DNA of 64,000 nucleotides, taken from contig JASGIT010000001.1 in assembly GCA_047601665.1 (NCBI GenBank), positions 3,968,001-4,032,000 of the forward strand, given 5' to 3'. Positions 41,852-49,544 of this stretch are shown here, one piece after another; the first letter of the stretch is position 1, and each line of letters starts with the position of its first letter. The notes below the pieces were generated by a model that saw only the letters and a program-made list of their open reading frames with translations, had not been told where the DNA came from and ran no database searches. The translations under genes were made by a program, and so were the position numbers. Source of the stretch: JASGIT01 sp047601665 (GTDB taxonomy: Bacteria; Pseudomonadota; Gammaproteobacteria; Burkholderiales; Burkholderiaceae_C).

Positions 41852-42316
41852 ATGCAGCACAACCGCCAACTCATCGACATCGCCGTGGCCGCCAAGCGCT
41901 GGCGCGAGGCCCAGCGCTGTCACAGTCGCCCCGAAAGACTAAGGCCGACATATGTCGGCCTTAGAAAACAAGCTCGCATCAGCGCAAATAGTGTCCTGGT
42001 TCCTCAAGACTTTCATTCAGCCAAACGAGACACTGCCGTCATGGAAGTCAAGCTCATAGGCGCCGAGACCGGCGGCCAACTCATCAAGCAGTTCGTGTAC
42101 CTGCGCCAGTGCGCGCGCCGGCTGCTGAATGCTCAGAACATGGAGCGCGGCAAGCCGCTCAACTGGTGCCAGCAGATGGCTTTTATGTACAAGCAGCAGA
42201 CCAGCCCAATGTCCGATCGCATCGTTCACGAAGGCGCCAACGAGTTCTTCAACGGCGCATTCGGCGAATACCGCGAGCGCCCGCTGATGGAGCAGCTGGC
42301 GGGGAGGGCTGTGTGA
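41852..42316 (+). CDS. Chimeric hypothetical prophage protein
   Basis: The first 23 codons (MQHNRQLIDIAVAAKRWREA) copy the 39117 gene; the sequence then changes abruptly at 41917 and continues in frame, through a 26-bp palindrome, into MEVKLIGAETGGQLIKQFVY. The last 91 codons from ATG 42041 may be the real gene; the front is a truncated duplicate. No family recognised for the back part. Confidence 0.5.
   Translation: MQHNRQLIDIAVAAKRWREAQRCHSRPERLRPTYVGLRKQARISANSVLVPQDFHSAKRDTAVMEVKLIGAETGGQLIKQFVYLRQCARRLLNAQNMERGKPLNWCQQMAFMYKQQTSPMSDRIVHEGANEFFNGAFGEYRERPLMEQLAGRAV
41939..41964. repeat. Perfect 26-bp palindrome
   Basis: CTAAGGCCGACAT and its exact inverse ATGTCGGCCTTAG. Sits right after the truncated duplicate; may be a terminator-like hairpin or recombination scar. 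Confidence 0.6.
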
Positions 42317-42322
42317 TGCGCG

Positions 42323-42709
42323 CTACCGCAATTGTTGTTCTAGCTCTTTCACCTGCTTGCCCAGCGCATCAAGGTGATAGGCCTCTTCCTCGTACTCACG
42401 CGAAGCTGCTTCGATTGCCTCGAACTTGGCGTTCTCGCGCACTAGGCGATCCACGCGGTCGCGTAGCTGGTTCACACGCATGCGCTCTGTCGCATACAGG
42501 GCGCGCTGAGAGTCCAGCCGCTGCTGAAGAAGCGCCTTCTCAAATTTTGATGTTTGGTCTTGCTCGCTGGAGCGCAGGGATTGCTCCAGTCTTCCAACGA
42601 TCTCCGCATTCAGGCTCTTGGAAGTCCGGTAGGCGGCATTGCTCAAGCTGCGATGCAGATCCTTCGGGATGCGCAGCGTGATTCGGGTGTAGCGGTCTTC
42701 ATCGTCCAT
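42323..42709 (-). CDS. Ribbon-helix-helix repressor with coiled-coil tail
   Basis: A 128-residue protein: RYTRITLRIPKDLHRSLSNA and SKSLNAEIVGRLEQSL form the RHH domain (about 5-48); residues 50-128 form a charged coiled coil. Takes the Mnt-like position in the second divergent switch. Start MDDEDRY at 42709. Confidence 0.78.
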   Translation of the reverse strand: MDDEDRYTRITLRIPKDLHRSLSNAAYRTSKSLNAEIVGRLEQSLRSSEQDQTSKFEKALLQQRLDSQRALYATERMRVNQLRDRVDRLVRENAKFEAIEAASREYEEEAYHLDALGKQVKELEQQLR

Positions 42710-42719
42710 GCACGAATTT

Positions 42720-42797
42720 TCCACCAAAACAGTGTCACAACCTATTGACACCAAAACAGTGTCAAACTCAATCCATTAAAGACACCAAAACAGTGTC
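42720..42797. promoter_or_regulatory. Three operators of the second RHH switch
   Basis: GACACCAAAACAGTGTC occurs exactly at 42747-42763 and 42781-42797 and with two mismatches at 42720-42736. Each is an inverted repeat GACAC-N7-GTGTC. Confidence 0.82.
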
Positions 42798-42813
42798 TAT
42801 CCGAGGAAGCCTC

Positions 42814-42975
42814 ATGAACCAGCAGAAGGTGCAGTACGAGCGCATCACCTTGCGGATACCGCAGGCGTTGCACGACAAGGCCAAGGCGAAAGCTCAGGCC
42901 CAGCACATCAGCCTCAACAGCTTCATCGTCCGTGCCATCGAACGCGCAGCAGCGCAGAAAGGACAGCAGCAGTGA
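42814..42975 (+). CDS. Arc-like ribbon-helix-helix protein (53 aa)
   Basis: MNQQKVQYERITLRIPQALH, DKAKAKAQAQHISLNSFIVR, AIERAAAQKGQQQ: a minimal RHH protein of exactly the length of P22 Arc. It is followed by a small gene and a Rha-type antirepressor, as arc is followed by ant in P22. Its stop overlaps the next start (GTGA). Confidence 0.78.
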   Translation: MNQQKVQYERITLRIPQALHDKAKAKAQAQHISLNSFIVRAIERAAAQKGQQQ

Positions 42976-43232
42976 GTACCGAAACCAGCCCCATCCATTG
43001 GGAGTGCTACCAAAGCGAGGCCGCCCGGGTGGTGGATCTGCGCACCCTGCCCGAGCAGGTCAAGGTCAAGATCATCCAGGCCGCGCTGAACGTGGGCTTC
43101 CGCGTGAACAACGGCGAATATGAAGGAGTTCAGGAAGGATCCGAAGAGGCGGATGCGCTCCACGATCTGGCCACAAGCGTGGAAGCCGTGCGCGCCCACA
43201 TGCACCCCGTCAACCTGATGCCCTGCCCCTGA
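42972..43232 (+). CDS. Hypothetical protein between Arc-like and Rha genes
   Basis: An 86-residue acidic protein with a GTG start overlapping the previous stop: HWECYQSEAARVVDLRTLPE, QVKVKIIQAALNVGFRVNNG. No family recognised. Confidence 0.6.
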   Translation: MSTETSPIHWECYQSEAARVVDLRTLPEQVKVKIIQAALNVGFRVNNGEYEGVQEGSEEADALHDLATSVEAVRAHMHPVNLMPCP

Positions 43233-43245
43233 GAAAGTCCCCACC

Positions 43246-44124
43246 ATGAGCGACATCGTGAAGACCACCACCATGCCGGTGAGCATGGACAGCAAGGAGA
43301 TTGCCTCCCTGCTGGAGAAGGAGCACAGCAACGTCCTGCGCGACACACGCGTAATGCTGATCGGCCTGTATGGCGACGACTACCTCAGCATGCACATGCC
43401 CCCGAACTATGCAGGCGGGCGCAATGCCTTCATCCAGGCCAATGCCGACGCCATCTTCCGGGCCGTGTTTGAAGATGATTCAGTTCTGAATCATCAGCAG
43501 CGACAAGGCTTTACGTGGAAGCGCGACGCCCGCGGCTACCTGACCAAGATCAGCCTGGACAAGAGCCACACCATGACGCTCGTGTCCGGCTACGACGTGA
43601 AGCTGCGCAAGCGCATCGTGGATCGTCTGCAGGTGCTGGAGGAAGCTGCAGCGCCAAAGGCCATCGCCTACTCGGTCGGCCAGCATGACACCTTGACGGT
43701 TGCCCAGCAAGATGAACTGCGCGGCGTTCTCCATGACGGCGCGGAACGGCTGCCCATGGCCCAGCGCGGTGCATTCCTGCAGAAGGGCTGGAGCAAGCTC
43801 AAGGCGCACTTCAAGGTGTCCTACCGCGAGATCCCGCGCCGCGAGTTCACCGAAGCCCTGTCCATCGCTGCGCGCCATGTCAACGAGCACGCTACGCCGG
43901 CAGCGCTGCCGGTACCGCAGGCGGACCCGCTGCACCGCGCCCTGGACAGCATGCACCTCATGGCTGAGTCGATGGCGGACCTGGCTGCGGCGGTGGCCCA
44001 CCTGAGCCGGGGATCGCCGCCCCAGCTTGAAAAAGGTGAAGGGCTGAACGGCGGCAACCGTCAGCCCTTCGGCGAGGCCCACGCGGTGGCAACCGCAAAA
44101 GCCTCTGTGATCCAGAACCAGTAG
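43246..44124 (+). CDS. Rha-family phage regulator/antirepressor with ORF6C-like domain
   Basis: A 292-residue protein: N-terminal Rha domain (PVSMDSKEIASLLEKEHSNV, RDARGYLTKISLDKSHTMTL) and a C-terminal ORF6C-like part (WSKLKAHFKVSYREIPRREF). Domain swaps with antirepressors are common, and it occupies the place of P22 ant downstream of the Arc-like gene. Confidence 0.82.
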   Translation: MSDIVKTTTMPVSMDSKEIASLLEKEHSNVLRDTRVMLIGLYGDDYLSMHMPPNYAGGRNAFIQANADAIFRAVFEDDSVLNHQQRQGFTWKRDARGYLTKISLDKSHTMTLVSGYDVKLRKRIVDRLQVLEEAAAPKAIAYSVGQHDTLTVAQQDELRGVLHDGAERLPMAQRGAFLQKGWSKLKAHFKVSYREIPRREFTEALSIAARHVNEHATPAALPVPQADPLHRALDSMHLMAESMADLAAAVAHLSRGSPPQLEKGEGLNGGNRQPFGEAHAVATAKASVIQNQ

Positions 44125-44139
44125 CAAGGAACCCGAATC

Positions 44140-44463
44140 ATGAACGCGATTATCGCGCGCCCGGCCGCGGGCGCAACCAAGGCCCCTGCACGCCCCAAGG
44201 CGGCTCCCGCACCTGCGCCCAAGCCGACCGAATCGGCGGCGCCCAGCACCGCCATTAGCGACGACGAGAAAACCGTTGCAGCGGCAGCCGCCGCACAGTT
44301 GCAGAGCATCTACGACGCCCACTGGAAAGACCTCGGCGTATACCCATCGAGCTTGCTGCTCATGGCGATTCGCGGCCTGGGGACTATTCAAACCTGCCAA
44401 GGCGAGGTGGATCGGGGCGACGTATTCCACCAGGCCGCTGCAGAGCCGTCAGCGGCGCGCTAG
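44140..44463 (+). CDS. Hypothetical prophage protein
   Basis: A 107-residue protein with an Ala/Pro-rich start (RPAAGATKAPARPKAAPAPA) and a folded C-terminal part (QLQSIYDAHWKDLGVYPSSL). ATG behind an AAGGA site. No family recognised. Confidence 0.6.
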   Translation: MNAIIARPAAGATKAPARPKAAPAPAPKPTESAAPSTAISDDEKTVAAAAAAQLQSIYDAHWKDLGVYPSSLLLMAIRGLGTIQTCQGEVDRGDVFHQAAAEPSAAR

Positions 44464-44507
44464 CTATCACCCGTGCCGCGCAGCCCGAGAGCGCTATTGT
44501 TGGCCCA

Positions 44508-44714
44508 ATGGAGGCCGTCATGCAGCTTCTCGAATCTGCAGACATCAGCTACAGCTTTGTGCAAGAGCCGTGCGAGGCGCTGGCAACGGGCATCCGCGCC
44601 GGCGCCAAGCCCTACCGCGACCAGCCGCAACCGCCAATTCGGCGCGTAGAGGGGGGGCAGGCCGTAGCCCTGGCCACCAGACACCAGACCAACACCGCCT
44701 TGTGCTGGAGGTGA
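44508..44714 (+). CDS. Hypothetical prophage protein (68 aa)
   Basis: MEAVMQLLESADISYSFVQE and so on to TALCWR; its TGA overlaps the next GTG by 4 bp. No family recognised. Confidence 0.45.
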   Translation: MEAVMQLLESADISYSFVQEPCEALATGIRAGAKPYRDQPQPPIRRVEGGQAVALATRHQTNTALCWR

Positions 44715-44938
44715 TCGCCTGCCGCATGGGCACGCTGAATGACTTGCTGATGATGCTGGCACAGAAGCCAGGAATGGATTGGGAGGCCGGTGTACTCATC
44801 AACACCGCGCAGTACGCCGCCGAAGCCGTGGGCGCGATGGCCGATGACGCAGTGGGCGGTGTTGTGACAGGCGACATGCACCACTGGCTCTATGGCCCCA
44901 ACTTCGCCGACGCCGGGAAGCAAGGGAGCGCAGCATGA
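44711..44938 (+). CDS. Hypothetical prophage protein (75 aa)
   Basis: GTG start overlapping the previous stop; VIACRMGTLNDLLMMLAQKP, GMDWEAGVLINTAQYAAEAV. ATG 44726 is an alternative. Stop overlaps the next ATG. Confidence 0.5.
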   Translation: MIACRMGTLNDLLMMLAQKPGMDWEAGVLINTAQYAAEAVGAMADDAVGGVVTGDMHHWLYGPNFADAGKQGSAA

Positions 44939-45837
44939 ACGCCGTCGTTACCCCCACCCGCCCGAATGCCCAGGCCAAGCCCGCCAAGAAGCCCGCGCAG
45001 CAGAAGCAACAGCCCCAGCGCACCGATGACGAAGCCGCCTTCATGGAGGGCAAAGCCCTTGCCGCTCTCATGGCGCAGGAAGGCAAGCTGCGCGAGCCCT
45101 GCGCCGGGGCCGATCTGAACGCAAGCTACCGCGAGCAGGGCCAAGGACAGGACAACTTCACGCTGCCGTTTCTCCAACTGCTGCAGCGCGAGCCTCACTT
45201 GTTGCCCGGCTTTTCGGCGGCGATGTCTTCGATGCTGGCCCAGGCCGATTTCTCCGGCGGCATCGTGGAGTCCACTGCGGACATCAGCTACTCGGCGTGC
45301 ACCGTATGCCGCGCGTTGGCGGAGTACGAGGAGTTCAACGCCTACACGGAACTGCCGCTGGACCAGCAGATCGCTTACTTCGGGTTGGAGGACTTCATAA
45401 CGGTGCCGCCCACCGGTGAAAGCCGTGAGACTCGCCCCGCCACCGAGAAGGCGGCCGATCTGCCTCACGCCAAATGGGCCATCGACACCCTGGCCACCGC
45501 CGAGACGAAGATCGACCAGGCCGAGGAGGTGCTGTACAGCCACGCGCAGTACGCCAACAGTAGCGCTATGTGGGGCCTGCTGCGGCTGGTGAGAACGCTG
45601 AAGTCAGATCTCGCCGCCTGCAATCAAGCCCCGGACATTGGCGATCCCCTGACGGGGCCTCTGCAAGACCTGCAGGGCGACATTGACAGTGTGCTCGGGG
45701 TGATTGCTATCGTGAACGAAGAGCTGGACGACATCATCCTTCATGCCGTGATGTCATTGCTGAAGCTCGCCGAGAACATCCTCGAGAAGGCCTGCGATGC
45801 AGAGTTCTCCAGGCGCACGGATGGTGGTACCGCATGA
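44935..45837 (+). CDS. Hypothetical prophage protein (300 aa)
   Basis: A Lys/Ala/Gln-rich start, then a region DFSGGIVESTADISYSACTV and a helical end with WAIDTLATAETKIDQAEEVL. The segment WAIDTLATAETKIDQAEEVL...A-Q-Y-A resembles parts of the 44711 protein, suggesting shared origin. No family recognised. Confidence 0.6.
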   Translation: MNAVVTPTRPNAQAKPAKKPAQQKQQPQRTDDEAAFMEGKALAALMAQEGKLREPCAGADLNASYREQGQGQDNFTLPFLQLLQREPHLLPGFSAAMSSMLAQADFSGGIVESTADISYSACTVCRALAEYEEFNAYTELPLDQQIAYFGLEDFITVPPTGESRETRPATEKAADLPHAKWAIDTLATAETKIDQAEEVLYSHAQYANSSAMWGLLRLVRTLKSDLAACNQAPDIGDPLTGPLQDLQGDIDSVLGVIAIVNEELDDIILHAVMSLLKLAENILEKACDAEFSRRTDGGTA

Positions 45838-45986
45838 AGCAATCCGACCTGAACCACCTGCGCTTCCTGAAAGACTGGGTGTTCCGCGACAACGCTGAGA
45901 AGAAACTGGCCGCGCTGGAAGGTCTGCGCCCCAAGGTGCGGGCTTTGCTGGAGCAACACCAAAGTGCAGGAGGCGCAAAAGCATGA
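45834..45986 (+). CDS. Hypothetical 50-residue protein
   Basis: MKQSDLNHLRFLKDWVFRDN, AEKKLAALEGLRPKVRALLE, QHQSAGGAKA. Starts and stops by 4-bp overlaps with its neighbours, which supports translation. Helical; no family recognised. Confidence 0.55.
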   Translation: MKQSDLNHLRFLKDWVFRDNAEKKLAALEGLRPKVRALLEQHQSAGGAKA

Positions 45987-46204
45987 CGGCAATGGCAGAA
46001 GCAGCAACGCCGGTGTTCCCGGCGCCCGATCGCTTCGTCACCATCCGGGTGTACTCGGCAATCAGTGGCTTCACCGAAAAGGCCATCCGCCGAAAAATCG
46101 AAGACGGCGTGTGGATCGAGAAGCGCGAGTGGATTCGCGCCCCGGACGGTCACATCTTCATCGACCGCGAAGGAGTCCAACGATGGCTGACACGCGGGGT
46201 ATAG
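45983..46204 (+). CDS. xis: Excisionase-like protein
   Basis: A 73-residue protein with a winged-helix Xis-type core: FVTIRVYSAISGFTEKAIRR, KIEDGVWIEKREWIRAPDGH, IFIDREGVQRWL. Its last bases overlap the integrase start. It should steer the integrase to excision. Confidence 0.82.
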   Translation: MTAMAEAATPVFPAPDRFVTIRVYSAISGFTEKAIRRKIEDGVWIEKREWIRAPDGHIFIDREGVQRWLTRGV

Positions 46205-47409
46205 AGATCCGCGAAACCAGCATCCGGCTGTCCTTCGCTTTCGAGGGCCGGCGGGTGCGCCGCACGCTGATGGTGGACGGCAAGGCCATGTCCCCTACCC
46301 CGGCCAACGTGAAGTACGCCCACCGGCTGCTGGCCGAGATCCGGATGTGCATTCGCGCCGGCACATTCAGCCTGACCGAATACTTCCCGGACGCCGGCAC
46401 GGTGGCGCGCGGCGGCACGGTCAGCCACCAGCTCGACCATTGGCTGTCCGTGCAGAACATCGAATCGTCCACCCGGGCCGGCTACGAGAGCGCCATCAAG
46501 TTCTGGAAGCCCCAACTGGGCGACAAAGCCATGGCGGCGCTGCGCCATTCGGACGTGCTCAAGGCCCTGGTCACCCGGCCGGACTTGAGCGGCAAGACAG
46601 TGAACAACTACGCCTCCGTCCTGCGATCGTCGATGGAGCTGGCAGTGCTGGACCGGCTGCTGCGCGAGAACCCCGTGGCGGGAATCGAGAACGCCAAGCG
46701 GCAAAAAGACCCACCCGACCCTTTTGATCGCGAGGAGGTGGAAAAGATCGTTGCCTATGTCCAAGAGCACTACGACCCTGCCGTAGCCAACATGGTCGAA
46801 TTCCGGTTCTTCACGGGGGTTCGCACCAGCGAGATGGTGGGCCTGCGGTGGTCCTCCATCGACTGGAACAAGGGCCAGATGCTGGTGCACGAAGCCGTGG
46901 TGCGCGGCGAACGCAAGCAAACCAAGACCAACAAATCCCGCCTAGTGACGCTGAACAGCCGGGCCCTGGCCGCGCTGAAGCAGCACCGCGCCGCACTTCC
47001 CCGCCACAACGTGCTCTTGCTGGCTGGCAGCAAGGAGGCCCCGCCGCCGGCCGCACCATCCGCAGACGACGGCACAGTCTGGCTCGACCCCAGATACGGC
47101 ACGCCCTGGGTAGACGAGCGCGCCTTCCGCCGCTCGTTCTGGACGCCAGCGTTGAAGGCCCTGGGAATCCGCTACCGCCCGCCCAACAACGCGCGGCATA
47201 CATTCGCCACGATGCTCTTGATGGCCGGTGCCACGCCGGCCTATGCCGCCAAGCAGATGGGGCACTCGGTGGAGATGTTCCTGTCGGTCTATTCCAAGTG
47301 GCTGGACGATGGCCACGGGGATTTGGAGCAGGCTAAGTTGGAGCGCTTCATCAGCCCAAACTCCCCTGGAACTCCCCCGGCGCGCAACAGAACCAGCGCC
47401 AAAAAGTAA
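46183..47409 (+). CDS. int: Tyrosine integrase with DUF3596 arm domain
   Basis: A 408-residue site-specific recombinase. N-terminal arm-binding domain (GIEIRETSIRLSFAFEGRRV), core-binding domain, and catalytic domain with Arg in FTGVRTSEMVGLRW (about 214), H-x-x-R-type NNARHTFATML (about 337) and the nucleophile Tyr in LSVYSKWLDD (about 369). ATG 46183 is chosen as it starts the arm domain. It ends 39 bp from tRNA-His, its target. Confidence 0.92.
   Translation: MADTRGIEIRETSIRLSFAFEGRRVRRTLMVDGKAMSPTPANVKYAHRLLAEIRMCIRAGTFSLTEYFPDAGTVARGGTVSHQLDHWLSVQNIESSTRAGYESAIKFWKPQLGDKAMAALRHSDVLKALVTRPDLSGKTVNNYASVLRSSMELAVLDRLLRENPVAGIENAKRQKDPPDPFDREEVEKIVAYVQEHYDPAVANMVEFRFFTGVRTSEMVGLRWSSIDWNKGQMLVHEAVVRGERKQTKTNKSRLVTLNSRALAALKQHRAALPRHNVLLLAGSKEAPPPAAPSADDGTVWLDPRYGTPWVDERAFRRSFWTPALKALGIRYRPPNNARHTFATMLLMAGATPAYAAKQMGHSVEMFLSVYSKWLDDGHGDLEQAKLERFISPNSPGTPPARNRTSAKK
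47359..47378. other. Possible integrase arm-type sites, right end
   Basis: AACTCCCCT (47359-47367) and AACTCCCCC (47370-47378), inside the 3' end of int; the same pair is at 28825-28845. Confidence 0.4.
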
Positions 47410-47411
47410 AA

Positions 47412-47442
47412 AACCCTTGCAAGCCAACAACTTGCAAGGGTT
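47412..47442 (-). terminator. Element-borne terminator for tRNA-His
   Basis: A 12-bp stem AACCCTTGCAAG/CTTGCAAGGGTT (47412-47423 with 47431-47442) with a T run on the minus strand. It replaces the chromosomal terminator left behind at 28681. Confidence 0.82.
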
Positions 47443-47443
47443 C

Positions 47444-47473
47444 TGATCTGGGGTGGCTGATGGGACTCGAACC
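47444..47473. other. attR: right copy of the 30-bp repeat within tRNA-His
   Basis: Identical to 28716-28745; the first difference on the tRNA side is at 47474 and on the element side at 47443. Confidence 0.9.
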
Positions 47474-47525
47474 CACGACGACAGGAATCACAATCCTGGA
47501 CTCTACCAACTGAGCTACAGCCACC
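47449..47525 (-). tRNA. tRNA-His (GTG anticodon)
   Basis: A 77-nt cloverleaf starting GGTGGCTGTAGCTCAG, with anticodon loop TTGTGAT, T-arm GGGTTCGAGTCCC and encoded CCA. The extra 5' G typical of tRNA-His is present. Integration left it intact. Confidence 0.96.
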
Positions 47526-47540
47526 GTAGAGCCTCAGATT

Positions 47541-47562
47541 ATAGCCCGAAACTTCGGGCTAT
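47541..47562 (-). terminator. Hairpin after ppiD
   Basis: ATAGCCCGAA/TTCGGGCTAT (47541-47550 with 47553-47562); T-poor tail, between ppiD and tRNA-His. Confidence 0.55.
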
Positions 47563-47568
47563 TCTGGT

Positions 47569-49482
47569 TTATTGCGCGGATGCCGATGGACGCGGCACCT
47601 TGATCTGGACTTTGAAGCGTTCCTTGAGCAGGTCGTAGTACGCCATGCCCTCGGCCACGCCCAGCAGTTGCTGGAATTGCTGCTTTTGCGCGCTGGCCAT
47701 CTGGGCCTCGGGCGTGGCGCGCGGCAGCACGCTGTTCAGCTTGATGATGGCGTAGCCTTGCGCGCCCAGGTCCACGCCTGTCCAGGTGGGCAGGTTGTCG
47801 GTGCTGGCGTGCAGGGCGGCGTCGAGCACGGGGCCCGGCAGGTTTTGCGGCTGGTCGCGCGAGATGGTGGCGGCAGGGCTCAGGCCGGTGGCGCTGGCGG
47901 GGGCGGCCTTCCATGCGGCGAGCTTGGCGGCGCCGTCGGCGCGGGCGAGTTCCGCGGCCTTGTCGGCGACGTACTGTTCACGCACCTTGGCCTTGACTTC
48001 GTCGTATGGCAGGGTGCGCGCGGGCTGGTACTGGGCGATGCGGCCCGCGGCCATGAGGCTGGGGCCGATTTCGATGGCTTCGGTGTTGCGCTTTTTCTCG
48101 ATGGCATCCGACGAGAACAGCGCCTCCAGGAAGCGGGCGTTGGCCAGCGGGCCCTTGGCGCCGGGGGCCGGAGTGCGGGTGACGTGTTCCGCCGTCTGGA
48201 TCTTGAGCTTGAGCTTGTCGGCCGTGGGTTGCAGGCTGTCGGACTGCTCGTACACGCCGTTCGAGAAGTTCTCGGCCACCTCGGCAAACTTGCGCTGGGC
48301 CTGTTGCTGCTGCAGTTCGGCGGTGAGCTTGGCGCGCGCGTCCTCGAAGCTGGGCACGGGCGGTTGCTTCACGTCGGTCAACTGGATGATGTGGTAGCCG
48401 AAGTCGGACTCGACCAGATCGCTGATGTCGCCCTTCTTCATGCCGAACACGGCGTCTTCGAAGGGCTTGACCATGGCGCCGCGGCCGAAGAAGCCCAGAT
48501 CGCCGCCGCTGGGCGCGGAGCCGACGTCCTGCGAATTTTTCTTGGCGACGTCGGCGAAGCTGGCGGGGTTCTTGCGCACCTGGGCCAGCAGCTCCTCGGC
48601 ATGGGCCTTGGCCTTGGCGCGGTCGGCGGCGGGCATGTCCTTGGGCGCGTTGATGAGGATGTGGCTGGCGCGGCGTTCTTCCTTGCCGGCCAGGCGGTCT
48701 TTGTTTTCGTTGTAATAGGTGCGCAGATCGTCGTCGCTCACGCTGATGCCGGAGCGCACGGCGTCGAGGTCGAGCACCAGGTATTGCACGGTGGCTTCCT
48801 CGGGCTGCTGGAAGCTCGCGGTGTGCGTCTTGTAGAAGGCTTGCAGTTCGTCGTCCGTGGGCGTGACCTTGGCGGTGAAGTCCTGCGGATTGAAGCGCGC
48901 GACCTGGATGTCGCGGCGCTGGTAGAGCGCGTCCATGGCCTGCTTGAACTGCGCGTCGGTGCTGAACGCGGACTGCGCCACGCCGCCGAGCACCTGGTTG
49001 ATGGAGAGGTCGCGGCGCACGCTGGCCTCGAAGCCTTCGGGCGTGAGGCCCTGGGTGGCGACGAGGGCTTTGTAGGCGGCGGCGTCCAGAGTGCCGTCGG
49101 GGCGCTTGAGCGCGGCGATGGCGGGGATTTGCTGGAGCGCGCCGGCCAGGCGCGCGTCGCTGGCGATGAGGTGCATTTTCTGCGCGGCGGCGGCGAGCAC
49201 GCGCTCGCGCACCATTTTGTCCAGCGTGGCGTAGCGCGACGCGGGCGAGTCGAGCAGCTTGGCATCGACGTTGGGCGACTGGGCGCGGATGCGGTCCATC
49301 TCCGTGCGATGCGTGTTGTCCCAGTCCGCCTGCGTGATGTCGTGGCCATCCACGCTGGCAACGGCGGGGCTCTTCTCGGAGAAGTAGTTGTGGTCCACGC
49401 CCATGAGAATGAACGAGGGGATGGTCAACAAGAACAGCAAGGCCATAAGGAGCTTGTTGTGCTTGCGGATGGACTCAAACAT
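47569..49482 (-). CDS. ppiD: PpiD-like SurA N-terminal domain chaperone/peptidyl-prolyl isomerase
   Basis: A 637-residue periplasmic folding factor with an N-terminal anchor (about 13-32, LMALLFLLTIPSFILMGV), a SurA-type N-terminal chaperone domain and a parvulin domain (ASHILINAPKDMPAADRAKA; GGDLGFFGRGAMVKPFEDAV). It helps outer-membrane protein folding near the Sec translocon. Full family length. Confidence 0.93.
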   Translation of the reverse strand: MFESIRKHNKLLMALLFLLTIPSFILMGVDHNYFSEKSPAVASVDGHDITQADWDNTHRTEMDRIRAQSPNVDAKLLDSPASRYATLDKMVRERVLAAAAQKMHLIASDARLAGALQQIPAIAALKRPDGTLDAAAYKALVATQGLTPEGFEASVRRDLSINQVLGGVAQSAFSTDAQFKQAMDALYQRRDIQVARFNPQDFTAKVTPTDDELQAFYKTHTASFQQPEEATVQYLVLDLDAVRSGISVSDDDLRTYYNENKDRLAGKEERRASHILINAPKDMPAADRAKAKAHAEELLAQVRKNPASFADVAKKNSQDVGSAPSGGDLGFFGRGAMVKPFEDAVFGMKKGDISDLVESDFGYHIIQLTDVKQPPVPSFEDARAKLTAELQQQQAQRKFAEVAENFSNGVYEQSDSLQPTADKLKLKIQTAEHVTRTPAPGAKGPLANARFLEALFSSDAIEKKRNTEAIEIGPSLMAAGRIAQYQPARTLPYDEVKAKVREQYVADKAAELARADGAAKLAAWKAAPASATGLSPAATISRDQPQNLPGPVLDAALHASTDNLPTWTGVDLGAQGYAIIKLNSVLPRATPEAQMASAQKQQFQQLLGVAEGMAYYDLLKERFKVQIKVPRPSASAQ

Positions 49483-49511
49483 GGCGGATATCTTTCCGGA
49501 TCAACAAAAGA

Positions 49512-49535
49512 AAAGGCGAACTTGCGTTCGCCTTT
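49512..49535 (-). terminator. Terminator of tRNA-Val
   Basis: Stem AAAGGCGAAC/GTTCGCCTTT (49512-49521 with 49526-49535), tetraloop, T-rich tail on the minus strand. Confidence 0.82.
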
Positions 49536-49544
49536 GCTCGGAGG

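Larger units (their letters stand above)
28716..47473. mobile_element. Prophage-like element integrated in tRNA-His
   Basis: Bounded by a 30-bp direct repeat (28716-28745 and 47444-47473) identical to the 3' end of tRNA-His plus five flanking bases. Contents: integrase and excisionase at the right end next to the tRNA, a Cro/CI switch, HK97-type capsid and tail-assembly genes, Mnt/Arc-like switches, Rha antirepressor, toxin-antitoxin genes and cargo. Terminase, portal, protease, tape measure, tail tip, replication and lysis genes are not visible. It is therefore either a deleted prophage or a satellite-like element. Chromosomal hairpin repeats are absent from it. Confidence 0.9.

Noticed and set aside
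42720..42797. CRISPR-like spaced repeats
   Set aside because: Only three 17-bp units with unequal spacing and no cas genes; they are inverted-repeat operators between divergent RHH genes.
44276..44938. A 220-codon frame covering 44276-44938
   Set aside because: Its first part overlaps the 44140 gene in another frame and is Arg/Ser-rich; only the last 75 codons from GTG 44711 look like a gene.
28746..47443. Capsid-forming phage satellite (cf-PICI)
   Set aside because: Such satellites carry their own portal, terminase and usually a primase; none is visible, so deletion of a prophage is the simpler reading, although not excluded.
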